From assembly GCF_024220175.1 (NCBI RefSeq), contig NZ_CP098502.1:744001-808000 (forward strand): DNA of 64,000 bases, in the 5' to 3' direction. The notes beneath the pieces are model-generated. The model made no database searches, was not told the origin of the DNA, and worked only from the letters and a program-made list of their open reading frames with translations. Below are positions 54,517 to 64,000 of this stretch, piece by piece (position 1 is the first letter of the stretch; each line of letters opens with the position of its first letter). The position numbers and the translations under genes were made by a program. Origin of the DNA: Paraconexibacter antarcticus. Its GTDB lineage: Bacteria > Actinomycetota > Thermoleophilia > Solirubrobacterales > Solirubrobacteraceae.

Positions 54517-55752
54517 TCACGCGGCCGGCCCGAGCCAGCGGACGATCTCGAGCGCGAGGCCGACCTGCAGGCCGCGGTCGCCGATGGGGGCGGGCAGCAG
54601 CTGCTCGGCGCGGGCGAGCCGGTTGAGGACCGTGTTGCGGTGGGCGAACAGCGCGGTGGCGGCGCGGGTCGCGTTGTGCTCCTCGCGGAGGTAGACGCGC
54701 ACGGTCTCGCGCAGGTCGGCGTCCGCGGTCGACAGCGGGCCGAGCGTGCGCGTGACGAACTCCCGGGCGCGCTCCTCGTCCTGCGTGGCGAGCGCGACGA
54801 CCTCGACGTCGTCGAAGGACGCCGACCGCACCCGCCCGGGCGCGCGGTGCAGGAGCCGGAGCGTCGCGAGGGCGTCGAGGTGCGAGCGGCGGAAGCCGTC
54901 GAGGCCGTGCGCCGTCGGGCCGAGGGCGATGCGGACCTCGGGGAACGGCGCGGCCGCGGCGGCGACCGCGTCGGCGGACGGCGTCTCGCCCCCGGGCACC
55001 CAGACCCACAGCGACGTCACGCTCCCGGACACGGTGAACGGCCGCCGCTGCCCGACCGCGCGGGCGAGCGCCTCGGCCACCTGCTCGAGGGCGCCCGGGT
55101 CGGCGGCCGCGGTGTCGACGGCCACGATCGCGGCGGTGTGCGGGCGGTCGAGGGCGTAGCCGAGCCGGGTGCTCGCCCGCTCCGCCGAGATGGGGGCGCC
55201 CTCGAGGATGAGCGTGACGACTTCGAAGCGCTCGGCGTGCGTGCCGCGGGTGAGGCGCTCGCGCTCGCGGTCGATCTGCGTCTTGAGGCCCGCGAGGATC
55301 TCGTCGACGTACGTGAAGATCGACCGCGCGGTGATGTCGAGGAGCTCGGCGAGCTCGGCCGGGTCCGCGGTCATCCCGAAGGCGAGCTGCATCCACTGCC
55401 GCCAGGCGACGTTCTGCCCGGTCCGGTAGGCGTCGAGCGAGGACCAGTCGAGGCCGCGGCGGACGAGGTCGCGGGCGATGCCGAGCACCTCGGGGCCGAG
55501 GTCGGGCGCGACCGGCGCACCGGGGGCGACGATGTTCGCCCGGGCCCAGTGCAGGAGGTTCAGCCGGTTCGTCCGCTTGATCGCGGCGACGAGGGCGGGG
55601 TCGGCGAGGATCGCCGGCTCGGCCCCGCTGAGCGTCGCCGCGTCGACCTCCGCGAAGACCTCGTCGGGGGCCTCGGCGAGGAGCTCCGCGGCGGTGCGGA
55701 TGAGGGCGGCGACGCCCGGCGACGGGGGCTCCCAGGCGGCTCGGGTGCTCAC
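54517..55752 (-). CDS. PucR-type regulator divergent from a Baeyer-Villiger-type monooxygenase
   Basis: The product is 411 residues from a GTG. The N-terminal helical domain, the middle CdaR-like region (GPTAHGLDGFRRSHLDALAT) and the C-terminal helix-turn-helix (ATALFAHRNTVLNRLARAEQ) match the other two PucR-like regulators. It is divergent from the monooxygenase-SDR pair with an inverted repeat between, so it probably controls that pair. Confidence 0.88.
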   Translation of the reverse strand: MSTRAAWEPPSPGVAALIRTAAELLAEAPDEVFAEVDAATLSGAEPAILADPALVAAIKRTNRLNLLHWARANIVAPGAPVAPDLGPEVLGIARDLVRRGLDWSSLDAYRTGQNVAWRQWMQLAFGMTADPAELAELLDITARSIFTYVDEILAGLKTQIDRERERLTRGTHAERFEVVTLILEGAPISAERASTRLGYALDRPHTAAIVAVDTAAADPGALEQVAEALARAVGQRRPFTVSGSVTSLWVWVPGGETPSADAVAAAAAPFPEVRIALGPTAHGLDGFRRSHLDALATLRLLHRAPGRVRSASFDDVEVVALATQDEERAREFVTRTLGPLSTADADLRETVRVYLREEHNATRAATALFAHRNTVLNRLARAEQLLPAPIGDRGLQVGLALEIVRWLGPAA

Positions 55753-55773
55753 CGCCCGAGCCTAACGGGCGAA

Positions 55774-55787
55774 GTGCACAATTGCAC
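55774..55787. promoter_or_regulatory. Inverted repeat between PucR-like and monooxygenase genes
   Basis: GTGCA-CAAT-TGCAC is a perfect 5-4-5 inverted repeat 22 bp upstream of the regulator start. The geometry is the same as the repeat at 47191-47204 next to another PucR-like gene. Confidence 0.5.
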
Positions 55788-55850
55788 CGTCACATACGGG
55801 GCAGATCGTCCTTTCGCCGGGGCGGAGGGTCGGGCACCATCGAACCTACG

Positions 55851-57353
55851 ATGACCGTGCTCCCCGAGACCGCTTCCACCCACGTCGACGTGCTGATCGT
55901 CGGCGCCGGCCTGTCCGGCATCGGTGCCGCCTGGCACCTGCAGGACAAGCAGCCCGGCCGGAGCTACGCGATCCTCGAGGCGCGCGGCGCGAGCGGCGGG
56001 ACGTGGGACCTCTTCCGCTACCCCGGGATCCGCAGCGACTCGGACCTCTCGACCTTCGCCTACGCGTTCAAGCCGTGGACGGGCGAGAAGGCGATCGCCG
56101 ACGGCCCGGAGATCCTCGAGTACATCCGCCGGACGGCGTCGGAGAACGGCATCGACGAGCACATCCGCTACGGCCACAAGGTCGTCGCCGCGGACTGGTC
56201 CAGCGAGGAGGCGCGCTGGACGGTCACCGCCGAGCGCGCGGACACGGGCGAGACCGTGACGCTCACCTGCGGCTGGCTCTTCTGCGCCTCCGGCTACTAC
56301 GACTACGACCAGGGCTTTTCGCCGTCGTTCCCCGGGGCCGAGGACTTCGCGGGCCAGACGATCCACCCGCAGCACTGGCCCGAGGACCTCGAGGTCGAGG
56401 GCAAGCGCATCGTCGTCATCGGCTCCGGCGCGACCGCGGTGACGCTCATCCCGGCGCTCGCCGCCCGCGGCGCCCAGGTGACGATGCTCCAGCGCTCGCC
56501 GAGCTACATCATGTCGCTGCCCTCCCGCGACGTCATCGCCGACAAGCTCCGCGCCTGGTTCGGGGACGCGCGCGGCCACGAGCTCACGCGCCGGAAGAAC
56601 ATCTTCCAGCAGCGCAAGCTCTACAGCTTCTGCCAGAAGCACCCGACGCTCGCCCGCCGCATCATCCGCAAGCTCACCGAGAAGCAGCTGCCGGCGCACA
56701 TCGACGTCGACACGCACTTCAAGCCGAAGTACGGCCCCTGGGACCAGCGCCTGTGCGCCGTCCCGAACGGCGACCTCTTCCGGGCGCTGCGCGCCGGGAC
56801 CGCGGACATCGTCACCGACGCCATCCAGACGTTCACGCCGGCCGGTGTCCGCCTGCAGAGCGGGACCGAGCTGCCCGCCGACATCATCGTCACCGCGACG
56901 GGCCTGAACCTCAAGCTCTTCGGCGGCGTGCAGGCGACCGTCGACGGCGAGGCCGTGAACCCCGCCGACTGCCTCGCGTTCCGCGGCATGATGCTCTCTG
57001 GGATGCCGAACTTCGCGTTCGCGATCGGCTACACGAACTCGTCGTGGACGCTGAAGGTCGACCTCGTCTGCGAGCACCTCTGCCGCCTGCTCGCGCACAT
57101 GGACGCCGCCCGGACCGACACCGTCGTGCCCGTCCACGACGATCCGAGCGCCCCGACGCGGCCGCTCATGGACTTCGGGGCCGGCTACGTGCAGCGCGCG
57201 CTCGACCAGCTGCCCAAGCAGGGCGCCGACGCCCCGTGGCACCTGGCGATGGACTACCGCGAGGACGTCGAGCACCTGCGCAACCAGCCGCTCGAGCACA
57301 CCGCGCTCGCCTTCGAGCGCCGTGCCGCCCGCGACCTGGCCGTCGCGGCATGA
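55851..57353 (+). CDS. Flavin-containing (Baeyer-Villiger type) monooxygenase
   Basis: The product is 500 residues. The first Rossmann motif is VLIVGAGLSGIGAAWHL (about residue 13). The BVMO fingerprint F-x-G-x3-H-x3-W reads FAGQTIHPQHW (166-176). A second Rossmann motif, VVIGSGATAVTL, binds NADPH (about 187). It oxidises ketones to esters or lactones or acts as an N/S-oxygenase. It overlaps the downstream SDR by ATGA, consistent with an alcohol-ketone-ester route. Confidence 0.93.
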   Translation: MTVLPETASTHVDVLIVGAGLSGIGAAWHLQDKQPGRSYAILEARGASGGTWDLFRYPGIRSDSDLSTFAYAFKPWTGEKAIADGPEILEYIRRTASENGIDEHIRYGHKVVAADWSSEEARWTVTAERADTGETVTLTCGWLFCASGYYDYDQGFSPSFPGAEDFAGQTIHPQHWPEDLEVEGKRIVVIGSGATAVTLIPALAARGAQVTMLQRSPSYIMSLPSRDVIADKLRAWFGDARGHELTRRKNIFQQRKLYSFCQKHPTLARRIIRKLTEKQLPAHIDVDTHFKPKYGPWDQRLCAVPNGDLFRALRAGTADIVTDAIQTFTPAGVRLQSGTELPADIIVTATGLNLKLFGGVQATVDGEAVNPADCLAFRGMMLSGMPNFAFAIGYTNSSWTLKVDLVCEHLCRLLAHMDAARTDTVVPVHDDPSAPTRPLMDFGAGYVQRALDQLPKQGADAPWHLAMDYREDVEHLRNQPLEHTALAFERRAARDLAVAA

Positions 57354-58180
57354 GCGCGCTCGGCGGGAAGGTCTGCGTCATCACGGGCGCGGGCTCCGGC
57401 ATCGGCCGCGCGCTCGCGCTCGACCTCGCCGGCCGGGGCGCGCGCCTCGCGCTCTCCGACGTGGACGAGGCCGGGCTCGCGCAGACGGCGGCGCTCGTCG
57501 GCCCCGGGGCCCACACCGCGCGGCTCGACGTCGCCGACCGCGATGCGTTCGTCGCCTACGCCGAGGCGGTCGCCGGGCACTTCGGCGTCGTGCACCAGGT
57601 CTACAACAACGCCGGCATCGCCTTCCGCCGCACGGTGCTCGAGTCCGACTGGGCGGACTACGAGCGCGTCCTCGGCATCAACCTCTGGGGCGTCATCCAC
57701 GGGACGAAGGCCCTCCTCCCGCACCTCATCGCCTCCGGCGACGGCCACGTCGTGAACATCTCGAGCCTCAACGGCATCATGGCCCAGCCGGACATGAGCC
57801 ACTACTGCACCGCGAAGTTCGCGGTCCGCGGCTTCACCGAGACGCTCCGCACCGAGCTCGACCGCGACGGTCACCCCGTGAAGACGACGGTCGTGCACCC
57901 GGGCGGCATCAAGACGAACATCGCCTCCGCCGCGTTCGCGCGGGCGAAGGCCGACGGCCTCCCGGTCACGCCCGCCGACGAGCGCCGGGTGAAGCTCTAC
58001 AACGACAAGCTCCTGAAGATGGACCCGGCCCGGGCGGCGAAGACGATCGTCGACGGCGTCGTGGCCGGCCGGCCGCGGGTCATGGTGGGCAACGACGCGA
58101 AGCTCCTCGACGGCCTCGTGCGGCTCCTTCCGAGCCTCGCCCCGCGGCTCATCGTCGCGGGCGAGCGCCGGCTGGGCTGA
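57350..58180 (+). CDS. SDR family oxidoreductase coupled to the monooxygenase
   Basis: The product is 276 residues. It has TGAGSGIGRALALD (residue 12), NNAGIAF (about 86), Ser in NISSLNG and YCTAK (Tyr 152, Lys 156). Translational coupling suggests it supplies or removes the monooxygenase substrate, for example oxidising an alcohol to the ketone. Confidence 0.93.
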   Translation: MSALGGKVCVITGAGSGIGRALALDLAGRGARLALSDVDEAGLAQTAALVGPGAHTARLDVADRDAFVAYAEAVAGHFGVVHQVYNNAGIAFRRTVLESDWADYERVLGINLWGVIHGTKALLPHLIASGDGHVVNISSLNGIMAQPDMSHYCTAKFAVRGFTETLRTELDRDGHPVKTTVVHPGGIKTNIASAAFARAKADGLPVTPADERRVKLYNDKLLKMDPARAAKTIVDGVVAGRPRVMVGNDAKLLDGLVRLLPSLAPRLIVAGERRLG

Positions 58181-58182
58181 GC

Positions 58183-58221
58183 GGCCGGGCCCGCCCGCGT
58201 CCGGGGCGCGTGCGCCCGGCC
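58183..58221 (+). terminator. Hairpin after the monooxygenase-SDR operon
   Basis: GGCCGGGC and GCCCGGCC form a perfect 8-bp stem 2 nt after the SDR stop. The 3' arm ends right before an ATG at 58222, which argues against that ATG starting the next gene. Confidence 0.6.
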
Positions 58222-58362
58222 ATGCCCCGCGAGGTGGCTACCCACTTCTGGGGCGGCCCTGCGACACCCGTCCGCACGCCTTGCCGGCGGGCGTGGCGCG
58301 GCTCTACGGTCGGCGCGCCGGCTCGCGCGTGCGGGCCGTCCACCGACGCCACCCTGCCTGCC

Positions 58363-58650
58363 TTGACCGTCCTCCTCATCGTCGCCGCCGGCTGGCTCGC
58401 CCTCTGCGTGCCCGCCTCGATCGCGCTGCTGGCGCTCGGCCGCGCCGCCGGCGCCGGCGACACCCAGCCGGCCCCGCAGCCGGTGTGGCCGCACGGCAGC
58501 GCGGGGCCGTTCCCCGGCCGCCGGGCCAGCGTCTGCTCCGGCTGCGCCGTCGTCGTCGTCAGCGACGACGAGCACCCGCGCTGCCCGCGCTGCGACGGCG
58601 AGACCGCCTTCGCCCCCGGCGTCGGCGCGCGGCACGTCACCGCCGTCTGA
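58363..58650 (+). CDS. Small membrane protein with zinc-ribbon tail
   Basis: The product is 95 residues from TTG 58363; a longer form from ATG 58222 is possible. One membrane helix (LTVLLIVAAGWLALCVPASI) is followed by a C-terminal CSGC...CPRC zinc ribbon. Function unknown. Confidence 0.6.
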   Translation: MTVLLIVAAGWLALCVPASIALLALGRAAGAGDTQPAPQPVWPHGSAGPFPGRRASVCSGCAVVVVSDDEHPRCPRCDGETAFAPGVGARHVTAV

Positions 58651-58671
58651 GCGCGGCCGCCGGATGCGGCG

Positions 58672-59061
58672 GGAGCGATGCCCGGGAGCAGGGCCTGCTG
58701 CCGGGGTGACGCCGTCGAGGAGGTCGAGCACCTCGAGGGCGGCCGCGCGCAGCGCGCCCGGGCGGGCCGGCGCGTAGAGCGGGCCGTTGCCGTCCGCCAG
58801 CAGCGCCCGGGCGCGCTGCAGGCCCTCGGTCGTCACCGGCCGGGGACGCCGGAGGCGGTCGGCGAGCTCGAGGAGGGCGGCCCGCGCCTCGCCGGCGGCC
58901 TCGGGGGCGGGCGGGACGACGGGCGACCAGGCCGGACGGTGGCCTGCGTCGGCCCGCGCCACCGCCCGCTCGATCCCGTCGGCGACGGCCCGGCGCCGGC
59001 GTCCGGCACCGGCGCGGAGGCGCAGCGACAGCGGGCCGGCGACGGGAAGGCTGAGCTCCAT
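58672..59061 (-). CDS. Hypothetical Leu/Arg-rich protein, 3' end uncertain
   Basis: From ATG 59061 the frame begins MELSLPVAGPLSLRL and continues through LLELADRLRRPRPV, LYAPARPGALRAAALEVLDL, a pattern I associate with a small actinobacterial family of about 120-130 residues. No stop occurs in this frame until 57997, deep inside the opposite zinc-ribbon gene, so the real end may be lost to a frameshift. The end given is an estimate. Confidence 0.45.
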
Positions 59062-59198
59062 GGGACCACCATCCGTCCGCGCCCGTGAAGGCCGTGTCCG
59101 CACCGCGGGTCCCGGTATGCAGATGTTGTGAAGATCGGCCCCGGGAGGCCCTCGGACCGTCCGGATGGCCGGGTCGCGGCGCTAACGTCGCGCGCCGC

Positions 59199-61124
59199 AT
59201 GTCCTCCACGCCATCCGGGAGTCCCCGGTCCCATCCGGGCGCCGCCGCCCTCGTCCTCGGGGCGCTCGGCGTCGTCTTCGGAGACATCGGGACGAGCCCG
59301 CTCTACGCCCTGCAGGCGGTCTTCGCCGCCGACGGCCAGGCGGTGAAGCCGACCCAGGGCGACGTCTACGGCATCCTTTCGCTCGTCGTCTGGTCGGTGA
59401 CGCTCATCGTCTCGATCAAGTTCGTGAGCTTCATCATGCGGGCCGACAACGAGGGCGAGGGCGGCATCATGGCCCTCGTCGCCCTCGTGCGCCGCACGAC
59501 CATCCGGCGTCCGGTGCTGAAGGCCGGCCTCGTCGCCACGGGCCTCGTCGGGGTGGCGCTGTTCTACGGCGACGGGATGATCACCCCGGCGATCTCGGTG
59601 CTGTCGGCCGTCGAGGGCGTCAAGGTCGCCGCGCCCCACCTCGGGGCCGTCGTGCTGCCGTTCACCCTCGCGACCCTCGCCGGCCTGTTCACGATCCAGC
59701 GCTTCGGCACCGAGACGATCGGGCGGCTCTTCGGCCCGGTCATGGTCGTGTGGTTCGCCGTCCTCGCGCTCGCCGGCGTGGGCCGGCTCGTCGCCCACCC
59801 GCAGATCCTCCGGTCGCTCTCCCCGACGTACGCGGTGGACTTCTTCCTCGCGCACCCGCGCATCACCTTCATCGCGCTCGGCTCGGTCGTGCTCACCGTC
59901 ACCGGCGCCGAGGCGCTGTACGCGGACATGGGGCACTTCGGGCGCCGCCCGATCAGCCGCGCGTGGTTCCTCGTCGTGTTCCCGGCGCTGACGCTGAACT
60001 ACATGGGGCAGGGGTCGCTCATCCTCGAGGACCCGAGCACGATCTCGAACCCCTTCTACCTCCTGCTGCCCGGCTGGGCGCAGATCCCGATGGTCTTCCT
60101 CGCGACGGTCGCGACGCTCATCGCCTCGCAGGCCGTCATCTCCGGCGCGTTCTCGGTGACGCGGCAGGCCGTCCAGCTCGGCTTCCTGCCGCGCGTCGCC
60201 ATCCGCCACACGTCCGACTCGGCGATCGGCCAGGTCTACGTCCCGGCCGTCAACTGGGCGCTCTTCGGGGCGGTGCTCGCGCTCGTCGTCGGGTTCGGCT
60301 CGTCCGCCCGGCTCGCGACCGCGTATGGCATCGCGGTGACCGGCACGCTGCTCATCGACTCGATCCTCTTCCTCGTCGTGGCCCGGCTGCTGTGGGGACG
60401 GCCGCGCTGGGCGATCGCCGCGGGGGTCGTCGGCTTCGTCACGGTCGACACCGTCTTCCTCGCGGCGAACACGACGAAGATCGTCCACGGCGGCTGGTTC
60501 CCGCTGCTCGTCGGGCTGCTCGTCTTCGTCGTGCTCAGCACGTGGGACCGCGGGCGCGAGGAGGTGACGGCGGCGCGCGTCGCCGCGGAGGGCTCGCTCG
60601 TCGCGTTCGTCGAGCACCTGCACGGGGTCGTCCCGCCGGTCACGCGGCTGCCCGGCGTCGCGGTCTACCTCAACCCGAGCCGGGAGACCACCCCGCTGGC
60701 GCTGCGCGTGGGTGTCGAGCGCATCCACGGGATCCCGGCCGAGGTCGTCATCGTCACGATCGAGACCGCGGACGTGCCGCACGTGCCGCCCGGCGACCGC
60801 GTGACGTGCGACCCGCTCGGGCACGAGCACGACGGCTACAGCCACATCACGCTGCGCTTCGGCTACCAGGACCGCCCGGACGTCCCCGCGACGCTCGCCC
60901 GCGCGCGGCGCGGGAAGCCCGGCCTCGCGACCGACTTCAACCCGTACCACGCGACGTACGTCCTCTCCCACATCACGATCACCCCGACGAACCCGAAGGG
61001 CCGGATGCCGCGCTGGCGCAAGGGCCTGTTCGTCGCGATGGCGCGCAACGCGACGAGCCCGGCCGACTACTTCGGGCTCCCCGCCGAGCGGGTCGTGACG
61101 ATGGGGGCGCAGATCCTCATCTGA
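59199..61124 (+). CDS. kup: Kup-type potassium uptake transporter
   Basis: The product is 641 residues, a usual length. The signature GVVFGDIGTSPLYALQ lies near residue 23, followed by about 12 membrane helices (for example ALFYGDGMITPAISVLSAVEG and TGAEALYADMGHFG) and a C-terminal cytoplasmic domain. It carries out proton-coupled K+ uptake. No riboswitch-sized leader is evident in the 137 bp upstream. Confidence 0.95.
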   Translation: MSSTPSGSPRSHPGAAALVLGALGVVFGDIGTSPLYALQAVFAADGQAVKPTQGDVYGILSLVVWSVTLIVSIKFVSFIMRADNEGEGGIMALVALVRRTTIRRPVLKAGLVATGLVGVALFYGDGMITPAISVLSAVEGVKVAAPHLGAVVLPFTLATLAGLFTIQRFGTETIGRLFGPVMVVWFAVLALAGVGRLVAHPQILRSLSPTYAVDFFLAHPRITFIALGSVVLTVTGAEALYADMGHFGRRPISRAWFLVVFPALTLNYMGQGSLILEDPSTISNPFYLLLPGWAQIPMVFLATVATLIASQAVISGAFSVTRQAVQLGFLPRVAIRHTSDSAIGQVYVPAVNWALFGAVLALVVGFGSSARLATAYGIAVTGTLLIDSILFLVVARLLWGRPRWAIAAGVVGFVTVDTVFLAANTTKIVHGGWFPLLVGLLVFVVLSTWDRGREEVTAARVAAEGSLVAFVEHLHGVVPPVTRLPGVAVYLNPSRETTPLALRVGVERIHGIPAEVVIVTIETADVPHVPPGDRVTCDPLGHEHDGYSHITLRFGYQDRPDVPATLARARRGKPGLATDFNPYHATYVLSHITITPTNPKGRMPRWRKGLFVAMARNATSPADYFGLPAERVVTMGAQILI

Positions 61125-61243
61125 GAGCGCTGCGCCGCCGGCAACTCGCGTCCACCCGCCTCAACCTCTGGGGGTGGGCGGCCGATCATCCACTCAGGCC
61201 CCGCGACACCGGACGGGGGCACGACCCGACACGGAGGTCGGAC

Positions 61244-62638
61244 GTGGAGTGCACTGCCAAGGAGGCCACGACGTCGAACGCGCGAGCGCCGCGCAGCCGC
61301 GAGGCGTCGCGCCTCCTGGCCGCAGGCGTCGACCGCTGCGAGAAGCTTCCGGTCCTCGACCGCGCGCTGCAGCGCGTCCTCGCCCTCGCCGATCTCGAGG
61401 AGACGACGCTCGGCGACCTCGTCGGCGCCCTGGAGCAGGATCCCGGCCTCGCCGCCAACGTGCTGCGCTTCGCGAACGCCGCGGCCAACCCCGTGCGGAT
61501 GCCGGTCCGGACCGTGCGCCAGGCGGTCACCCGCGTCGGCCGCAAGAACGTCCGCCGGCTCGCGCTCGACTCCGTCGCCTACCGCTTCTTCGAGCGCGCG
61601 GAGGGCAACGGCGGCGTCTCGCGCGGGCACCTCCACCTCCACGCGCTGCAGGTCTCGCGGCTCGCGATCGTCTGCGCCGAGCGGGCGGGCATCCCGACCG
61701 ACGGGCCGCACCTCGCGGGCCTGCTGCACGACTGCGGGAAGCTCGTCATGCCGATCGCGTTCGGCGAGGCCGCGGTCGATGCGATCGCGACGGTCTGGTC
61801 CGCGGGGCATCCCCGGGCACGCGCCGAGCTCGACCGCTTCGGAGCCGACCATGCGCACGCGGGCGCGCTGCTCGCCGCCGGCTCCGGGGTCGACGACGAG
61901 ATCGTCCGGGCGATCGCCTGGCACCACGGCGGCGACAGCGGGCGGGACTGCCCGGACCGCGTCACCGCGTGCGTCCAGCTCGCCGACCAGGTCGCGGCCG
62001 CGATCGGCGGGGCCGAGCTCGACGACGAGCTGTGCCACGTCGCGCTCGGCGTCCTCGGCCTGCCCGACATCCTCATGGACGAGCTCGCGCTCGCCGCCGG
62101 CTTCCCGACCACCGGCGCGGCGCCCATGTCGGAGCTCGTCACGCGCGTGCGGGAGCTCGAGGCGCTCGCGACGACCGACGACCTCACGGGGATCGCCTCT
62201 CGCCGGCACTGGCTCGCGCACGTGCGCTCCGAGCTGTCGGCCGGGGTGGCGGGCGGCATCATCGCCCTGGACATCGACGCCTTCAAGACGATCAACGACA
62301 CGCACGGGCATCAGGTCGGCGACGTCGTCCTCTGCCAGGTGGCGCAGGCCGCGGCGACCGTCGGCTTCGCGGGCCGGCTCGGCGGCGACGAGCTCGCCGT
62401 GTGGGTGGCGGCCGGTTCGCGGTCCACGCGCGAGGTCGCCGAGCAGATCGTCCGGCGCGTTCGCCGTGACAGTCAGGCCGGCGGGCCCACGGTGACGGTC
62501 TCCGCGGGGACGGCGGCGACGACCGGCGGCGGTGACCTCGAGCGCCTGCTCGCGTGCGCCGACCAGGCGCTCTACGGCGCCAAGCGGCAGGGCCGCGACC
62601 GCGCGGTCGACATCGGGTACCCCGTCGCGGCGGCCTGA
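61244..62638 (+). CDS. HDOD-GGDEF signalling protein with degenerate GGDEL motif
   Basis: The product is 464 residues from a GTG 6 nt after GGAGG. The N-terminal HDOD domain (about residues 20-270) contains LEQDPGLAANVLRFAN and an HD pair in GLLHDCGKLV. The C-terminal GGDEF domain (about 310-460) has IALDIDAFKTINDTHGHQVG and RLGGDELAVW. The last motif residue is Leu where Phe is usual, so diguanylate cyclase activity is uncertain. Confidence 0.9.
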   Translation: MECTAKEATTSNARAPRSREASRLLAAGVDRCEKLPVLDRALQRVLALADLEETTLGDLVGALEQDPGLAANVLRFANAAANPVRMPVRTVRQAVTRVGRKNVRRLALDSVAYRFFERAEGNGGVSRGHLHLHALQVSRLAIVCAERAGIPTDGPHLAGLLHDCGKLVMPIAFGEAAVDAIATVWSAGHPRARAELDRFGADHAHAGALLAAGSGVDDEIVRAIAWHHGGDSGRDCPDRVTACVQLADQVAAAIGGAELDDELCHVALGVLGLPDILMDELALAAGFPTTGAAPMSELVTRVRELEALATTDDLTGIASRRHWLAHVRSELSAGVAGGIIALDIDAFKTINDTHGHQVGDVVLCQVAQAAATVGFAGRLGGDELAVWVAAGSRSTREVAEQIVRRVRRDSQAGGPTVTVSAGTAATTGGGDLERLLACADQALYGAKRQGRDRAVDIGYPVAAA

Positions 62639-62666
62639 GGCGGCGCGCCGCGCGGGGCAGGCCGCC

Positions 62667-62671
<5 letters not shown>
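62634..62671. terminator. Shared bidirectional hairpin overlapping both stop codons
   Basis: CCTGAGGCGGC and GCCGCCTCAGG form a perfect 11-bp stem with a 16-nt loop. The arms contain the stop codon of the HDOD-GGDEF gene (62636-62638) and of the convergent USP-like gene (62667-62669). Confidence 0.7.

Positions 62672-64000
<1,329 letters not shown>

Overview
The window is very GC-rich (mostly above 70 percent by eye) and packed with short-spaced or overlapping genes starting ATG, GTG or TTG. An actinobacterial bcc-type qcrCAB complex, an ECF41 sigma factor with its carboxymuconolactone-decarboxylase partner, a class II DAHP synthase and several PucR-like regulators point to a high-GC soil actinobacterium. 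Solirubrobacterales (Thermoleophilia) is my best guess; this is inference, since no rRNA or complete tRNA is present.

Region 1 (1-4422): a translationally coupled minus-strand operon encodes an Old Yellow Enzyme, two SDR oxidoreductases and an alpha/beta hydrolase. It is divergent from a TetR regulator, with two perfect 6-6-6 palindromes in the shared promoter region.

Region 2 (4423-14990): a genomic island dense in insertion sequences. Apparently intact elements of four families (IS701, IS1380, IS3, IS630) sit in or beside a YbjN-like gene, a DUF429 gene, an alkyltransferase-like gene and a DUF5925/AAA ATPase. In two cases removing the element and one copy of its target duplication restores an open reading frame exactly. 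A 5'-truncated SulP transporter and a MerR regulator follow. The stretch ends at a 41-nt copy of the 3' part of tRNA-Thr(GGT), which looks like the far attachment site of an integrated element.

Region 3 (15000-29100): a large secreted protein, the ECF41/CMD pair with a recognisable ECF41 promoter, an anti-sigma-type ATPase, a ClC channel gene broken by a small out-of-frame patch, a GntR regulator with a palindromic operator, an IS110/IS1111-type element, a membrane protein, a PAS-GGDEF-EAL protein and an amidohydrolase.

Region 4 (29181-45914): a respiratory block. ctaC-ctaD-membrane protein-ctaG-like-qcrC-qcrA-qcrB form one overlapping operon. It is followed by a GH15 glycosidase, a Crp-like regulator, an SDR, and a second overlapping operon with a thiamine-diphosphate quinone-type oxidase, a two-subunit Fe-S GMC dehydrogenase and an enolase-superfamily enzyme. 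I infer a module that oxidises sugars or sugar acids and feeds electrons to the bc/oxidase chain.

Region 5 (45996-58180): oxidative catabolism genes (GMC oxidoreductase, P450, acyl-CoA dehydrogenase, DUF2236 protein, Baeyer-Villiger-type monooxygenase, SDR) interleaved with three PucR-type regulators and a TetR, several divergent from an oxidative enzyme with inverted repeats between.

Region 6 (58183-64000): small proteins, the Kup potassium transporter, an HDOD-GGDEF protein, a USP-like protein and the start of class II DAHP synthase, cut by the window edge.
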